Below are positions 1-12,157 of a DNA stretch of 64,000 nt, one piece after another. The stretch spans positions 399,759-463,758 of the forward strand of contig QAOA01006734.1 in the NCBI GenBank assembly GCA_003255065.1, read 5' to 3'. A program made the position numbers and the translations under genes. The stretch comes from Cercis canadensis (Eukaryota; Streptophyta; Magnoliopsida; Fabales; Fabaceae). Below the pieces are notes generated by a model that saw only the letters and a program-made list of their open reading frames with translations, was not told the DNA's origin and searched no databases. How positions within the stretch are numbered: the first letter of the stretch is position 1; each line of letters starts with the position of its first letter.

Positions 1-243
1 TCTCCATTTATTCTGGAACAAAAATGAACAGTTAAAGGGTATAATAAACATAAAGGTGTGTATAAATTATAAAACACCAAAAAGATGAAGCCAATTTAAC
101 ATAGATGGAGAAGAATGACTACAATAAGTATCCTGTTTCCACATATTACAGTATTGCCAAAAGGTAAGCTTTCTAAGGCACTGAAAAGCGAGAGTAACTT
201 GGAAAATACGACATCCCAAAACTACTTACTTAAGTTTTTGTTA

Positions 244-460
244 GCGTGAACTTGGAAAATACGATGTCCCAAAACTACGGAAATTTTTTATTTTTGGGTT
301 AAAGAAAGGGAGAGAATGGAAATTTGCATAATGATCATGGGTAATTTTTGTTAGTAATACCAAAAACGATACTATATCTAACTGTATTCGATAATGCATT
401 CAGCAATCCAATTGAAACCAAATCACCACACCCTTCCACTTGTACAGTTGTACTGCAATC
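244..460 (+). repeat. Direct duplication, copy 1
   Basis: About 215 bp starting GCGTGAACTTGGAAAATACG match 2747-3030 in the same orientation. Shared blocks include the run through GTAATTTTTGTTAGTAATAC and a tail near CACCACACCCTTCCACTTGT. A shorter echo of the first 30 bp lies just upstream at 198-226. The identity of the sequence is unknown. Confidence 0.75.
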
Positions 461-651
461 AGACTGCAATAAGCTTTTCCTCAGATACCACTCGCAACAA
501 TGGGAGAGCAAATTGGGACTCTTGAGGGAAAGCGTCGGGCAAGAAATAAAACCATACTTAGGACAGATCTTTTTTTTTTTTCCTTTACTTAGCACAGATT
601 CATAAAGGAGACAGAGGATTACCCAGAAGTAAGGAGACACCGAATCTGAAA

Positions 652-710
652 TTTCAATTCCTCTTTCTTGATCTGCTTCCTTTTCAATTCCTCTTTCTCG
701 ATCTGCTTCC
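652..710 (+). repeat. Two-copy tandem repeat, period about 30
   Basis: TTTCAATTCCTCTTTCT followed by GATCTGCTTCC occurs twice in a row with one substitution. Confidence 0.8.
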
Positions 711-1109
711 TTTCTCCCTGCTTAGGGGTCTCTATTTCTATTCCTCTTGCTCTAGCTCTAGCTCTGTCTCCATCTTTATTTTATTCTCTTTCACTCTACC
801 CTAGCTTCTTTCTCTCTATCGTTCTCTTGCTCTCCCACGCTCCGTTCTTTTTCTGTCTCTTGCTCTCCCACGCTGAACATTTGGTAAATAGAATGATTAA
901 ATTACTGAAAATTAAAATTTAAGATAATAAATTATTTATTTAGACAAAATAAAAGGTTTAAAATTATATTTAAGTTTAAATATTATATAAATCTCATTGT
1001 TTTTTTATAAATAAAAGTATAAACCTCTATGAGTTTAATAATTTATAAAGAAAATATTTAGTTAAAGATAAAATAGTAAAAAAATGTTTAAAAAAAACTA
1101 AATTTAAAT

Positions 1110-1351
1110 ATAAGAAGATTTTATGATACTATATGATTATATTATATTACATTGACGTGACAAGTATACATAATTTTTATATTTTATTATATATAAAATA
1201 TAATTTATTGGATATAAAATATAATTTATTTTATTTTTTAAACAAACTTAAAAATAGTTAACTTGTATACATGTTATTCATATATTAGTTATTTTTATGT
1301 AGTATGACATACTAAATAAATACTAAAAGTATATAAAAAACCTTCTTAAAT
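1110..1351 (+). mobile_element. MITE-like element, copy A
   Basis: About 240 bp, very AT-rich and non-coding. The ends are loosely inverted (TAAGAAGATTTTAT at left, the reverse complement of AAAAAACCTTCTTA at right). The interior blocks GACGTGACAAGTATACATAA and TGTAGTATGACATACT recur in inverted orientation at 12738-12965. Two copies in one window with matching ends point to a non-autonomous DNA transposon. The superfamily is not determined. Confidence 0.65.
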
Positions 1352-1363
1352 ATATTATTTATT

Positions 1364-2448
1364 TGGCTTAAATGTAGTTTTTATTTTTTTTTATTTTGGT
1401 AAAATGAACATTTTGATCCCCTTATTTTTAAATATAACTTTTTAGTCCCTCAAGTTTCACAAAATAAATGAATTGGTCCACATAATTAACACTGTCAAAA
1501 AAATTAACAATAGCGTTAACATAGCAGCCACGTGACACTGATATATAATTTATTTTTTTGTTTAATTGTAGTTTTGATCCCTTTATTTTGCTTATATGAA
1601 CATTTTTGTTTCTTTGTTTTGCTCATATAAAACATTTTGGTTCTCTTATTTTTAAATGACACTTTTTAATCATTAAGTTTTACAAAATAAACAAATTGGT
1701 CTACTAGTCTAACTCCGTCTAAAAACTAATGAGTATTGACATGACAGACACGTGATTTACATGTGATAGTGACGTGACAAACAAAATTATTCACCATTCC
1801 TCTTAATCTCACCCTATCTATCTCTCTATTCGGCTTGTCTCTTATGGATAAGATAAGGAATCACACCAAAATAGAATTGAACAAAGGAGAAAAAATTCAA
1901 ATACATAGTAAATGAAATTGAACACAAAAAAAAAAAAGCACATGAAGCATAAACAAACATATCCATGGTTAAATGGAATTGAACTCTCTAGCATAAGGAC
2001 CATTATGCAAGAGATATATAATAGTAGTGTAACTATTAATATGTAAATAATATTAGCTAAAATATTATTAATTAGATCCTAAAAGTATTATAATGTCTTT
2101 GATTTTTGTAGTTAATAAAATGTTAAGGGGACAAATTTTTTTTTAATTTTTCTAGTTAATAAAATCTTAAAAAGCCTTGTTTGAAAATTGGGGACAAAAA
2201 CGTTCATATAACTAAAATAGAAAAATCAAAATTACAATTAAGCCAAAAAAAAATTTGCCACCTAAGTGGCATGTGAGTACTACGCTTTTTACCATGTCAG
2301 CACCACCAATAATTTTTTGACAGCGTTAAGAATGTGGACTAATTTATTTGTTTTGTGAAACTTAAAGAACTAAAAAGTGCTATTTGAAAATAGAGGAATG
2401 AAATGTTCATTTCACTTAAATAAAGAGACTAAAACTGCATTTAAACCT
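1364..2448. mobile_element. Long-TIR fold-back element with a nested inner pair of arms
   Basis: The left arm (1364-1520, GGCTTAAATGTAGTTTTTA onward) is the imperfect reverse complement of the right arm (about 2290-2448). Both contain the AAATGAACATTT, CTTTTTAGT and AAGTTTCACAAAA blocks. A second, similar pair of arms lies inside: 1560-1790 against about 2090-2255, with TTAATTGTAGTTTTGATCCC pairing with the complement of AAAATTACAATTAAGCC. No transposase ORF is seen. This is a non-autonomous fold-back element, either nested or with internally repeated arms. Confidence 0.7.
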
Positions 2449-2455
2449 ATTAATT

Positions 2456-2776
2456 TTCTTTTAATTTTTTTATATACATATATTTTTTTAGATATTTTAG
2501 ATAAAAGAAAGATAAAAAAATTTCAAAACTCAATCCTTATTATCCCTTTGAAATAATCTCTACCATCCATTAAAGATAAGAATTAGTTTAAATAGAAGAG
2601 GCTTCTCATTTGGTAGACTAATTAATATCATGCAAGGCAAATTCTTTCTAAAGTAAAAGAATATTAATTTTTGATGCATGTATATATATTGCCTCATCTA
2701 TATAAGATATCTAAATTTGCCCTAACTGCAATCCGTAACAGAAGAGGCGTGAACTTGGAAAATATGACATCCCAAA

Positions 2777-2807
<31 letters not shown>

Positions 2808-3704
2808 TTTTTGGTTAAAGAAAGAGAGAGTGGAAATTTGCATAGGGATCATCATAAAACACTAAAATTAGGGTAATTTTTGTTAGTAATACCAAAAAAG
2901 ATACTATAAGTCTATAACTGTAAATGAGAATGCACGTTATGTTTCATGGTCTAGAACTTGATTGTTAATTCATTAAGCAATCAAATTGATACGAGGTCAC
3001 CACACCAACCCTTCAACTTGTACTGCCTCTAAATTTTAAACGATGTTCCGTCTAAAGTTAATTGAAAAAACAGTGAAATAGAATGGTAAGTAATGATAAG
3101 ATAAGGCTTCGTTTTTATGCTGCTTGAGAAATGAGACACAGGACAGAAGCAAAGAGATGCGAAAGATTAAACGGAGGCTACACGTCAACTATGGTCTAGG
3201 GCTAACGAAAACAAAGGAGTACAGCGGAGGGGTCTGGTCTTCTAATTGTCAGGATCAGTCTTGGGCCAGTAAAGCCCATGACGGCCCACTCGAGAAAATT
3301 GGACTAGGTCCACTTCAATCAGCATTTGATTTTGCATCACAAATTGAGCCCATGGCGTCAGACCAACACTTCTCATCTTTGTTCAAATTCGAACCAATTA
3401 GAAGATTTGGAAACATTCACAAAGATTTGCCCAAGTCGCATTGACATTAACAAAGATGTACATTTTTTTTTCCCCAGAAAGTCTGTATGTTTGATGCCTA
3501 GGGCACTAAGATCAAAAGAAAATTACCCAAGATGTTTAAAACCAATAAAGCCTCAACTTCATCGAGAATTAGTAAGTATATTATTACACAGAAGCACTAT
3601 AAAATCATAAACAATGTATTTATTCCAATATCTTTTGCATTCTATTTGATAATACTTGAAGGCATTTATTCTATAACCCTAGGTTTACATATATTATTGT
3701 TTCA
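2456..3704. other. Intergenic DNA downstream of the CKI1-like gene
   Basis: No supported gene. It holds an (AT)n microsatellite at 2784-2807 and copy 2 of the direct duplication (2747-3030). Short ORFs at 3124-3444 and 3326-3610 overlap in different frames, lack recognisable domains and are rejected. Confidence 0.55.
2747..3030 (+). repeat. Direct duplication, copy 2
   Basis: Second copy of the block at 244-460, longer because of an internal (AT)n run and several small insertions. The two copies bracket the MITE at 1110 and the fold-back element at 1364. Confidence 0.75.
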
Positions 3705-6700
3705 TTATTTACTGTGTATGTATCTGATGGCTTCCAGTAAATGTTCTTTAGTAATGGGTTTGTCCAAATGAACGTCCATTCCAGCTGCAATGGTCATGCT
3801 TGCCTCCCTCCCAGAGGTATGAGCAGTCAATGCAATGATAGGAATGTGAATACCAAACGGCTTCTCCATCTCCCTTATCCTCCTTGTTGCCTCAAAACCG
3901 TTCATCATTGGCATCTGTTGATACACCCATAATGTTATGTATAATCACAAGCAATCTCAGACATGAAACAGCACTTTTGATAGAAAGCATAGTAATGATA
4001 GATACGGGAGGAGGTAATTCAATTCACTTTTAGATTGGAAATTAATGAAACTCACTATAAACCACAGGCAGAGAAAGGACCCGGCGACTGGTGAAAAGTA
4101 ACAAGTAGCAATGAAAGCAAAAATAAGGTTTGTCAATCACAACTTTCTAGCCACTATAATTTAGTAATCATACATGGAAAATTTTAGTAGATACTACAAG
4201 CAGTGTTGACAATTGGGAAACCATATATATATATATAAAAGTGAAGAATTGAAACTGCCCGTAAGGCCACAAGAGAAATAAATCAAAGGAGAGGAAATCA
4301 TAGTCCGTGGTCCTTACCTCACAATCCATTATGATGTAATCACAGGGAAAATTGGGAATAGCCCCAGTTAGAGCTTTCTCAACCAGCTTCACAGCTTCTG
4401 CTCCATTCTCGCATTGCTCGACAGTCGCACCAAGCCGCACCAGAGTGGCTAAAGCTATCTTGCGTAAAAGTTCAGCGTCCTCAACAAGCAGAAATTTCTT
4501 ACCACTCAAGGGTTTGTCAGAGCTTGAGACACCACGCTGTCCTTGATGAATTGGGTTTCCATAAATTGGAGAATTTTTTGCTTTGGCCTTACCTTTAGAT
4601 GTTGAGTGGATTTCTTTTCCAAATTGTTCACCCTTTGAACTGCCACCATTGTCTTGTTCAACTTGTGTTTTTCCCAACACAAGGAACTGGTATTTTGGTA
4701 AGCCTAAATCTCTACTAGCTCTGTTTGTTCTACTAGAGCTGCTTTGCCAGGTACCACCATACTCAGGAAGAAGTCTTATAACATCAAACAAACGAGAACC
4801 ATGAAAGGGTTTAGTTATAACAAGGTCATTTGGATCAAACATATCCTCATCAAGGTCTTTGAAATTAACACTGCGCATAAGAGCCTTATCTAACCAAACC
4901 ACCTTACAAGGATTGCGAAGGCCTCTTCTGAAGTCAGATATCATCCTGCAAAGCTCTGAAAATGGTCCTGCAAATGCATCAATCACAATCAGAACAAAAC
5001 CCGGGGCAGCTCCAATATTGGTCTTCTTGAAAGCTGAAGTCGTATGTTCAGTTCCATCCATAGCACTCAAAGGAAAATCTTTGCCTCTGGTATTAGTAGA
5101 ATTTGCAGAAGTAGAGTGAGAACCCAAATCTGATGCCCCTGAAGAACTAGGGCTGACACGGTGACTCTTTTGTTTGATCTTGTTGAGAGTATAAAACAGA
5201 TGTTCCCATTGCTTCACAACCTTAACTTTAATGCCTAAGGTCTCCATGAATCTTTTAGATGTCTTTCGCCTCTCCTTGTCTTGAATCAAAAGAACAACAC
5301 AGGAAGCCTCTGGCCTAGGACTAGAGGTGCCAATAGCAAACCTGGGACTATAAGAACAAATGCTTGAAGCAGGACTAGGGGTGCGAATGGTTAGTCCCAC
5401 TCCCACAGGTTGATTTCTGTCACCTCCTGAGTCAGTGCCTTCCCTTGTGCTACCTGAGACCATCTCTGATATAGAAAAAAGGACATTGAACCTAAAGCAT
5501 GTTCCTTTTTCATCAATGTCCTTGTCCACAATTCCAATGTCTCCATGCATCAAACGCACCAAAGACTGAACAATACCAAGTCCTAAGCCAGTGCCTCCTT
5601 GTCCAAGACCTGTTTCTTTGACCTGAACATAATTCTCAAACACAGATTTATGTTTGTCTTTGGGGATTCCTTTGCCTGTGTCATCTACTTCAAACACAAA
5701 CTCCATAGAATTCAAATCTTGTTGGACTGAATTCATGGCTTCTAGATCATCATGTGCTTCATTTTTCTTATCAAATAAGCATGTCAAATTTTTGACCCAA
5801 CTATATCGGTTAGAAGCAGCAATCATTGAATTCTGGAAACTTGGCTTCTGAGCCCATGCCCGAACTGTTATGTGCCCTTCTTCAGTAAATTTAACAGCAT
5901 TGCTCAATAAATTACACAAGACTTGTTTAAGTTTTTCCCTGTCGCCTTTCACTCGCGAATATCTGACGACAGAACCATTGCAAGAGTCCAACACAAGATC
6001 CACACCTTTCTTCATTGCCACAGGATGGTATAAATCAACCACATCCTCCAAAAGTTGAGAAAGATCAAATTCCTCTTCGTCAAGCTGCATTTTTCCTGCC
6101 TCAATTTTGCTTGTATCAAGTATAGAATTCAATAGTCCTAGACAGAAACAAGTATATTATTAGTGCATGCCTCAAACTTTCTTGCTTGTATCAACTCAGT
6201 GAAGTGATTATATCAGTAAAACACAATTTTGTAATGTTATAATAATTTCATTTTAAATCTATTATGGATAAATAATATTATTAATTACCTAGTAAGTATT
6301 TGGTACAAGTATCCATTTGTTTTAAATTAGTCTCCAATTCTGAACGAGGGGCAGCTTCCTCATAGCACAACTCTATCAAACCAGTAAGGCCTGCAAGAGA
6401 AGCGCGAACATCATGGCTGGCATTAGTAAAAGCAAGAGTCTTGTTCATACTCTTTCTCTCTGCTTGTTGAGTGGCTTCCATTTGTTTGATAAGCGACGCA
6501 CACAAATGCATCTCTCTCCTCGCACTTCTTGCATTTATTAATACAAAACTGGAGATAGCTATGAGTGTCATGATCAACATTACACTCAATAGTGCCGCTC
6601 CCTGTTTTCTAATCTCGTGAGCAAAGCTGACTAGTCCACTTTGCGGGATAACCAAAACATACACCTGAAAGCAAACAACCCAACAACCTGACCATTTAAT

Positions 6701-8364
6701 ATAGGAATTTACAAAACAATACGATCTTAGTCTTAAAATTATATACAAAGAATTAAATAATTTTAACCGTATAGTTATATAATATGATTCATGAATATGC
6801 AATAAAATAAAAAGTACCAATTTTACTCCCATTATATCAATTTGCGAGCAGTGGAGTAAGTAGTTTGTATCCTGAATATTCAAAACAGAAGCAGCAGCTT
6901 CATCCTTGCATGAGATAGTGCCCACATCATAACTCATTGGATCACCATTCTCGTTTAATGTTTGGAAGGAAGCCTTGTCATCATTAGAAAAGACAATGTG
7001 GGTATTTGGGATCCCTTCTACAAGAACTTTCCCATCTTTGGTACCCAAATACAAGCTTGCGCCTTCACGACCAATGCGAGTGATGAAATCGGTTATTGCT
7101 GTAACTGGAAACCCAAGAGAGATGACTCCTGTTCCTGTGATTCTAGCTGAGCTAAGGAATAGACGATCATGGCCATTGCTCCACTTGGTTCCCAATGAGG
7201 CATATCCATATGAACTGTTAACTGCTTCTTCAATCCAACTTGCATTGATAAAAGACTTTGATATTATAGCTTCATCATACAACTCTCCAGTGTCACGGTT
7301 CACAGGTTGGATATAGTATGTGTTTGCTCTCCAATCGTAAGAAAATGAAGAGTTTGAGTACATTGCAAGAGTTTGACCATGGTCAGTGTAGTATGAGAAA
7401 AAGAGACCTTCCAACCCAATGTATGAGATTTCGTCTAAGTGAGGCACTGCCTCAAATGCTTGAAATAACACTGGAGCCACCTGCAGCAAGAAAAAAATAT
7501 TCAACTAACAAAAACCATGTATTTGCAGAAACATAGTAATCAAATTCAAAAGGAAATAATTGTAATATGACAAAAAATAAATAAATAAAGTACTAGCCTT
7601 GGTCTCAATTTCAGAGAATGAGCCATTAGTCACGTTGTAAGTTGAGCTCAAAAATCTTGCTAAATTCGTTGCTGATGAATTCATAGGTTGTAATAGTTTC
7701 GCGGAGTGCTCAACCTCAGATTTTAATTCGGACAGGAAGGTTTCAGCGTTCAAACTCACATGCTGATCCATCTTTTTGACCATAACATACCAGCATGGTA
7801 TCAATGAAAAGAGAACTGTCAGTGCAGCAAATGCCTACAAATGTTTAACACGGAAAATTAACATGTGTAGCAAATAATATCTCTAAAACCCAAATTAAAA
7901 TCCCATGGAAAAGAAAAACATAACATCTTTATTATAAAGCTTATGCGGATTGTGAACCTTTCCAATCCATAAGGTCCCTCTTTATTCCTTAGTGGATTTT
8001 AGATAACATATGATTTCATGAGACCTTGCCATGGGTATTGGAATACTTGTGCTTGAGCAACAGCAGAATGATAAACTGCTACCAAGACAAGTAGCCTGTG
8101 GCTAACCGATTTGCAGCTTGATTACTCTCTTACAACAAATATGGACAATGAACGATCGCATGTGCAATTATCAGCTTTTCTTTTCAAATACTTCATCAAA
8201 GCCAATATGAAAAGTAGAAGAAAAATTTGGCAGAAGACAAGGAAGATATTGATAATAATTTAGCAATAAAAAAAATTATATATGCAGAGAAATAACTCAA
8301 TTAAATTTACCAGGAGAATAACAAAAGATATAGGCCGGATCACCATTGACAATTTGAGATTCAT
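3705..8364 (-). CDS. CKI1: CKI1-type hybrid histidine kinase (two-component sensor)
   Basis: Membrane-bound hybrid histidine kinase that feeds the cytokinin-type phosphorelay. Arabidopsis CKI1 works without cytokinin and is needed for female gametophyte and vascular development. Six coding exons: 8311-8364, 7598-7834, 6818-7480, 6289-6664, 4318-6137, 3705-3914. They join in frame to 1119 aa (Arabidopsis CKI1 about 1122). Visible parts: TM1 about residues 8-35; extracytoplasmic domain without a CHASE signature; TM2 about 339-361; H-box FTNASHDV with His402; N-box LCNLLSNAVKF; G1 VDDTGKGI; G2 GTGLGLGI; C-terminal receiver with phospho-acceptor Asp1048 and the DKP lysine 1102. Start: the ATG before NLKLSMV is the only one; the frame stays open upstream into the leader exon but has no ATG. 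Intron 2 uses a GC donor. Intron 1 carries a dispersed repeat. Confidence 0.93.
7951..8190 (+). repeat. Unclassified dispersed repeat, copy 1 (CKI1 intron 1)
   Basis: About 240 bp resembling 15461-15713 in the same orientation. Shared blocks include TTTATTCCTTAGT, GATTTCATGAG, TGTGCTTGAGCA, CTACCAAGACAAG and TATCAGC. No clear terminal inverted repeats and no tRNA-type A/B boxes. It lies inside the first coding intron of the CKI1-like gene, antisense to it. Confidence 0.75.
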
Positions 8365-10149
8365 GGGGTCTTCTGGATGTGATGAACCACACTCTTCTGC
8401 ATTGGAAATTCCATAAAATCATATTGAAGCAGATTATGAATAGTGAAATACAGATATTCGAATGGTAAAAAATTAACAACCAAAAATGTAGAGAATTTTT
8501 TTTTATATATATAGGTATGATATTAGTAGAAAATCTCTCCAAAAGATTTGTATCCTTTGCACATTATATTTTCCATATTGGAGACTCAATCTTGTAATTC
8601 ATTATTGAAACTTTGTGGGCTGAAATACCCACATGTACTTAAAATCTTTTTTTTTTTTTTTTGGCATACGTATACTAAAATGTAATCCTATAGTTTCCTA
8701 TTCAACTAATGATGAAAATTCAACCAGTATTCCAATCAACAAAAAACAAATAATTAACCAGCATTATAGCTACTGCGAATCTAATTAAAAATAAATTATA
8801 ATTTAAGATATGCCAACTTCAAAACAGGCCTAAATATTAATTTAGGCAAGAGAAAACAAATATTAGTAAAATCTTCCATCCTTTCACTAATCAGCACTTA
8901 ATCCTTCCTCCTTTCCTATAAGTCTCGATGGGGTTTTATTGTAGTTTTTTTTTTATATATATATGAGGAGTTTTATTGTAGTTGTAGAATCACTTTCGCA
9001 ATTCGCACAAGGAATAAAATCTTAAGTATAATATTTACTTTATATTACACACATCAAGTTAAAACTTATAGAAGAAAACATGAACAAGCCAAAATCATTA
9101 ATTTGCTAAACTTTCATGCTAAAATAGCGATGCAAACCCTAAAAAATATTAAAAAAAAAAAAAAGGAAGGGGGACACGAAATTGAAAAATAAAGGCAGAA
9201 AAATCTAGGATATCCTCGATTGTACAAATCCATGATTTCCGAAACGAAGCCGTTGATGGTGCATAACAATCGACATATCTACAACGGACGAAATAAGGTA
9301 TCTTTTTTTTGTCCCCCTGATATGTGGTGCTAAGATATCTACTTAGAGATAAATTTTAAAAAAATAAATCAACATATTAAGAACGGACCAAAACAATAAT
9401 ATATACTGTTTTCACGGTGCTGAGACAAGATCTTTCATCTTTAAAAAGTAAATTACCATTTTAGTTTTTAAAAAATATCTTGAATATTAATTTAGTCTCT
9501 AAAAAAATTTCTGTACCAATTGGATTCTTGAATTTTATGATTTGGATTCAATTTAGTCCTTAAAAGCTTCAAACCAGAGGAATAACGATGATCAAATTTA
9601 AACATAAATCATAACAATCAAATATCTAATTGATACAAAAAGTCTTCTAAATTAAACTAAAAGTTGACATATCTTTCAAATAATAAAATAACAGTTTACA
9701 AAAAATAAAATAGAAAAAGACATTTTTTTTGCTAAATCTTATTAAAGGAGTTTGGTATGTGGATGAAGATGATAAATCTTAAAGGAGTATTCTTTAACAT
9801 TTGATATAATCTTTGACACTAAACATGTGAAAGATTATTCTCTTAAAATTTATTGGTCTTTATCCCATATCAAACTCACCATTAATTGATACATGAGCTA
9901 ATCTCAATTATCTCAATAATTAATTCAACATAAAAACTTAAACTATTAGATGAAAGTCTATGAATAAATTTATATTTAACAAATTATAATTTTACATCAA
10001 TTGTATCTGGTTAGAGTTTTCTTTCGATCGAATGGCATATGATCATCTAGCCAGAATTTGAAAAAAAAAAAAAAAAACTAGGACAACACCAAGACAGACA
10101 TATACAAATAGGCAAAGGGAGAGAAAGAGATAGAGAGAAGCAAGAAACC
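8365..10149 (-). other. Leader exon tail and 5' UTR intron of the CKI1-like gene
   Basis: The acceptor CCAATGCAG just above the start codon (about 8400) pairs well with a donor CGCAG/GTTTCT at 10149. The intervening 1.75 kb is AT-rich with poly-T runs and no coding signal. Confidence 0.55.
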
Positions 10150-10355
10150 TGCGATAAAGATAGGAGTCAACTTATGACTGCGTAGAGTTTCTATTCGTAC
10201 GGAAGACACAATCACGCTGTTAGTGTTTACTGCTGTATGAGGCTGGAAATGACTGTTTATGAGTATCTATGTCCTACAGAAGTCTATCTTGTACACTCGT
10301 TGCCATCAATTTTGGCCTTCTGGAAATGAACTCTTCTCTAAGTCTTTTCATTGAG
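10150..10355 (-). promoter_or_regulatory. Predicted 5' UTR exon of the CKI1-like gene with uORFs
   Basis: On the minus strand a TATA-like stretch (TATAAATATA, about 10376-10385) is followed about 30 bp later by a likely transcript start. About 200 bp of less AT-rich sequence then ends at the donor CGCAG/GTTTCT (10149). The leader carries a 25-codon uORF (10274-10351, starts MKRLREEF). Just upstream, a 6-codon uORF may fall outside the transcript. This is predicted from sequence only; the transcript start is not proven. Confidence 0.5.
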
Positions 10356-10929
10356 AAAGTATCAGCATTGTTCTTATATATTTATATGGAAGGAAATCAA
10401 GAGTATATGTGAGAATACCACTTCTCTTTCTTTCCAGTCTGAAAAACCAGCAAATTGTTTCAATCTAAATCTCTAAAAACTTAATATGGAAGATTTTATT
10501 TCCCCTTTATATCATTTTCTGATTCAGTTTATTTTTAAAAATCGCTATGTTATTCAATTTTTTGTTATTAAAGAAGCGACAAAATTTTTAAATAGCTGAA
10601 ATAAGGTAAAGATTAAAAAGACTAAAATCTTCTATCTATTATATAGAAAGAAAATAAAGAAAAAAGCTAACGAACTTAACGATTTTTAATAATTCGCAAG
10701 TATTAAGACAACTTAAATTGAGATTTGACCTATTTAAAATAATAGAAATATTAAATAAAAATAGACTAATTTTATGATTAAGAACACGTTTTATTGAGTT
10801 AGAACTCTTTTCCATATAAATCCATCCAGACTTATTATCAGCTCAAAATTGAAGTTCTACTTCTGCATTAACACTCAGTATTCTCAACACTTCATTAATC
10901 GGTTATTAGGGCATATAAACAAATTATGT

Positions 10930-11415
10930 ATAGAAAAAAGAGCAAACCTTGTTTTTTAAAGAAATAGAAGAGATGCTGAAAAAAGAAAAAAAAAAGATAG
11001 ATTTAGGACCAAATATTAGAGAGACAAATATTGTATAGAGAAAGAACAAACCTTATTGCCTTTGGAAATTGAGGAGATTAAGAGAAAAATAAATAATAAA
11101 AGAGTAAAAGGGTTGTATAAGGAGATTGAGAGATATATTAAGATAAAATAGATATTGTGAAACAAAATTACTGCAACAAAAAAAAATAGAGAGAAAGAGC
11201 ATACCTTGTTCCATATAGCGACAATGAGAAATAAATTTTTCAAAAACAATGAAATAGGAACACATTTTAAAGTAAAAATATTGGATGTTAGCTTAAAATA
11301 AAATAGAAACTGAAAATAAGGAATAAAGAAATAGCAACATGGATGGATCAATATATTAAAAAAAATAAACATAGCAACCTACAAATCAAAGGAAAAGAAC
11401 ATACCTTATTGCTTG
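10930..11415 (-). repeat. Four degenerate units ending in a donor-like motif
   Basis: On the minus strand a motif of the form A-A-(T)A-A-G/GT(A/T)TG(C/T)TCTTT occurs four times: near 11402, 11205, 11052 and 10946. Each is preceded by a short stretch resembling CTTCATCTCTACAAGCAATA. The units are spaced roughly 105-200 bp apart and are strongly diverged. They could be decayed tandem exons of a non-coding transcript or simply a low-complexity repeat. Confidence 0.4.
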
Positions 11416-12130
11416 TAGAGATGAAGAAAATTTACAAAATAAAGAATACAAAACAAAATGGATTCATAAGCTATTAAACGATTTGAAAGAGTAAATCTGA
11501 GAGCTTATTCAGATGAAGGAAAATAATTGATAAATTCGTAATGCAATGAGAGTGAGCCTCATATGCAATGAAATATATATAAATGTTTATGGAGGCACAA
11601 CATCCAAACCCTAAAATTTGAAATATCTTTGACAAATCAACATTTATTGTTGGGCTAAAATTAGGGAGTACAATTGACAATTATTATATTTTAAATTAAT
11701 AATTATGTAATTTTTGAATATTATAATTTTTTTATCAATTTCGTATTACCAAATTATAATTATCATTGCATTAATTATGATTAATCATAATTCGTATTAA
11801 TAGTTAGAGTGTCACGTGATGAGTTGTTGAGCATTTGACTATTCCTTTTAAATATTATAAGATTTTATAAGTAATGGGCAAGGGTCTTTTGGGTTCTAAA
11901 ATTAATGGGCAAGTTATCGTACATTGATTTGTCAAATATTATATTTTAAATTGTTTATGTGAAATTTGATTTTCTCTTTTTGTGTAGTACTTTCAAATTT
12001 GATTTAGTTGCGTCTAGCTATCAAGGTCATTAGGTTGGTGGATGGGTATTTGTGGTTGGAAACTTCATTATATGAAAAGAAAAACCTCCTAAATTACAAG
12101 AGTTGATTTGATTTGACTTGCTTCTCATCA

Positions 12131-12157
12131 ATATATATATATATATATATATATATA
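12131..12157 (+). repeat. (AT)n microsatellite
   Basis: About 13 uninterrupted AT units. Confidence 0.95.

Larger units (their letters stand above)
1..1109. other. AT-rich intergenic DNA, no gene seen
   Basis: No recognisable coding sequence. The ORFs at 335-640 and 348-605 overlap on opposite strands and look like chance. The stretch holds the first copy of a direct duplication (about 244-460), a two-copy tandem repeat of period about 30 at 652-710, and a pyrimidine-rich tract at 716-870. Confidence 0.6.

Noticed and set aside
335-640. 101-codon minus-strand ORF and its plus-strand partner at 348
   Set aside because: Opposite-strand overlap, homopolymer-derived residues, no domain, part of a local duplication.
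3124-3610. Overlapping plus-strand ORFs of 106 and 94 codons
   Set aside because: Different frames, no recognisable family, no splice or promoter context.
11016-11372. 118-codon minus-strand ORF rich in Phe/Leu/Ile
   Set aside because: Residue make-up reflects T-rich DNA; no domain and it overlaps the degenerate repeat.
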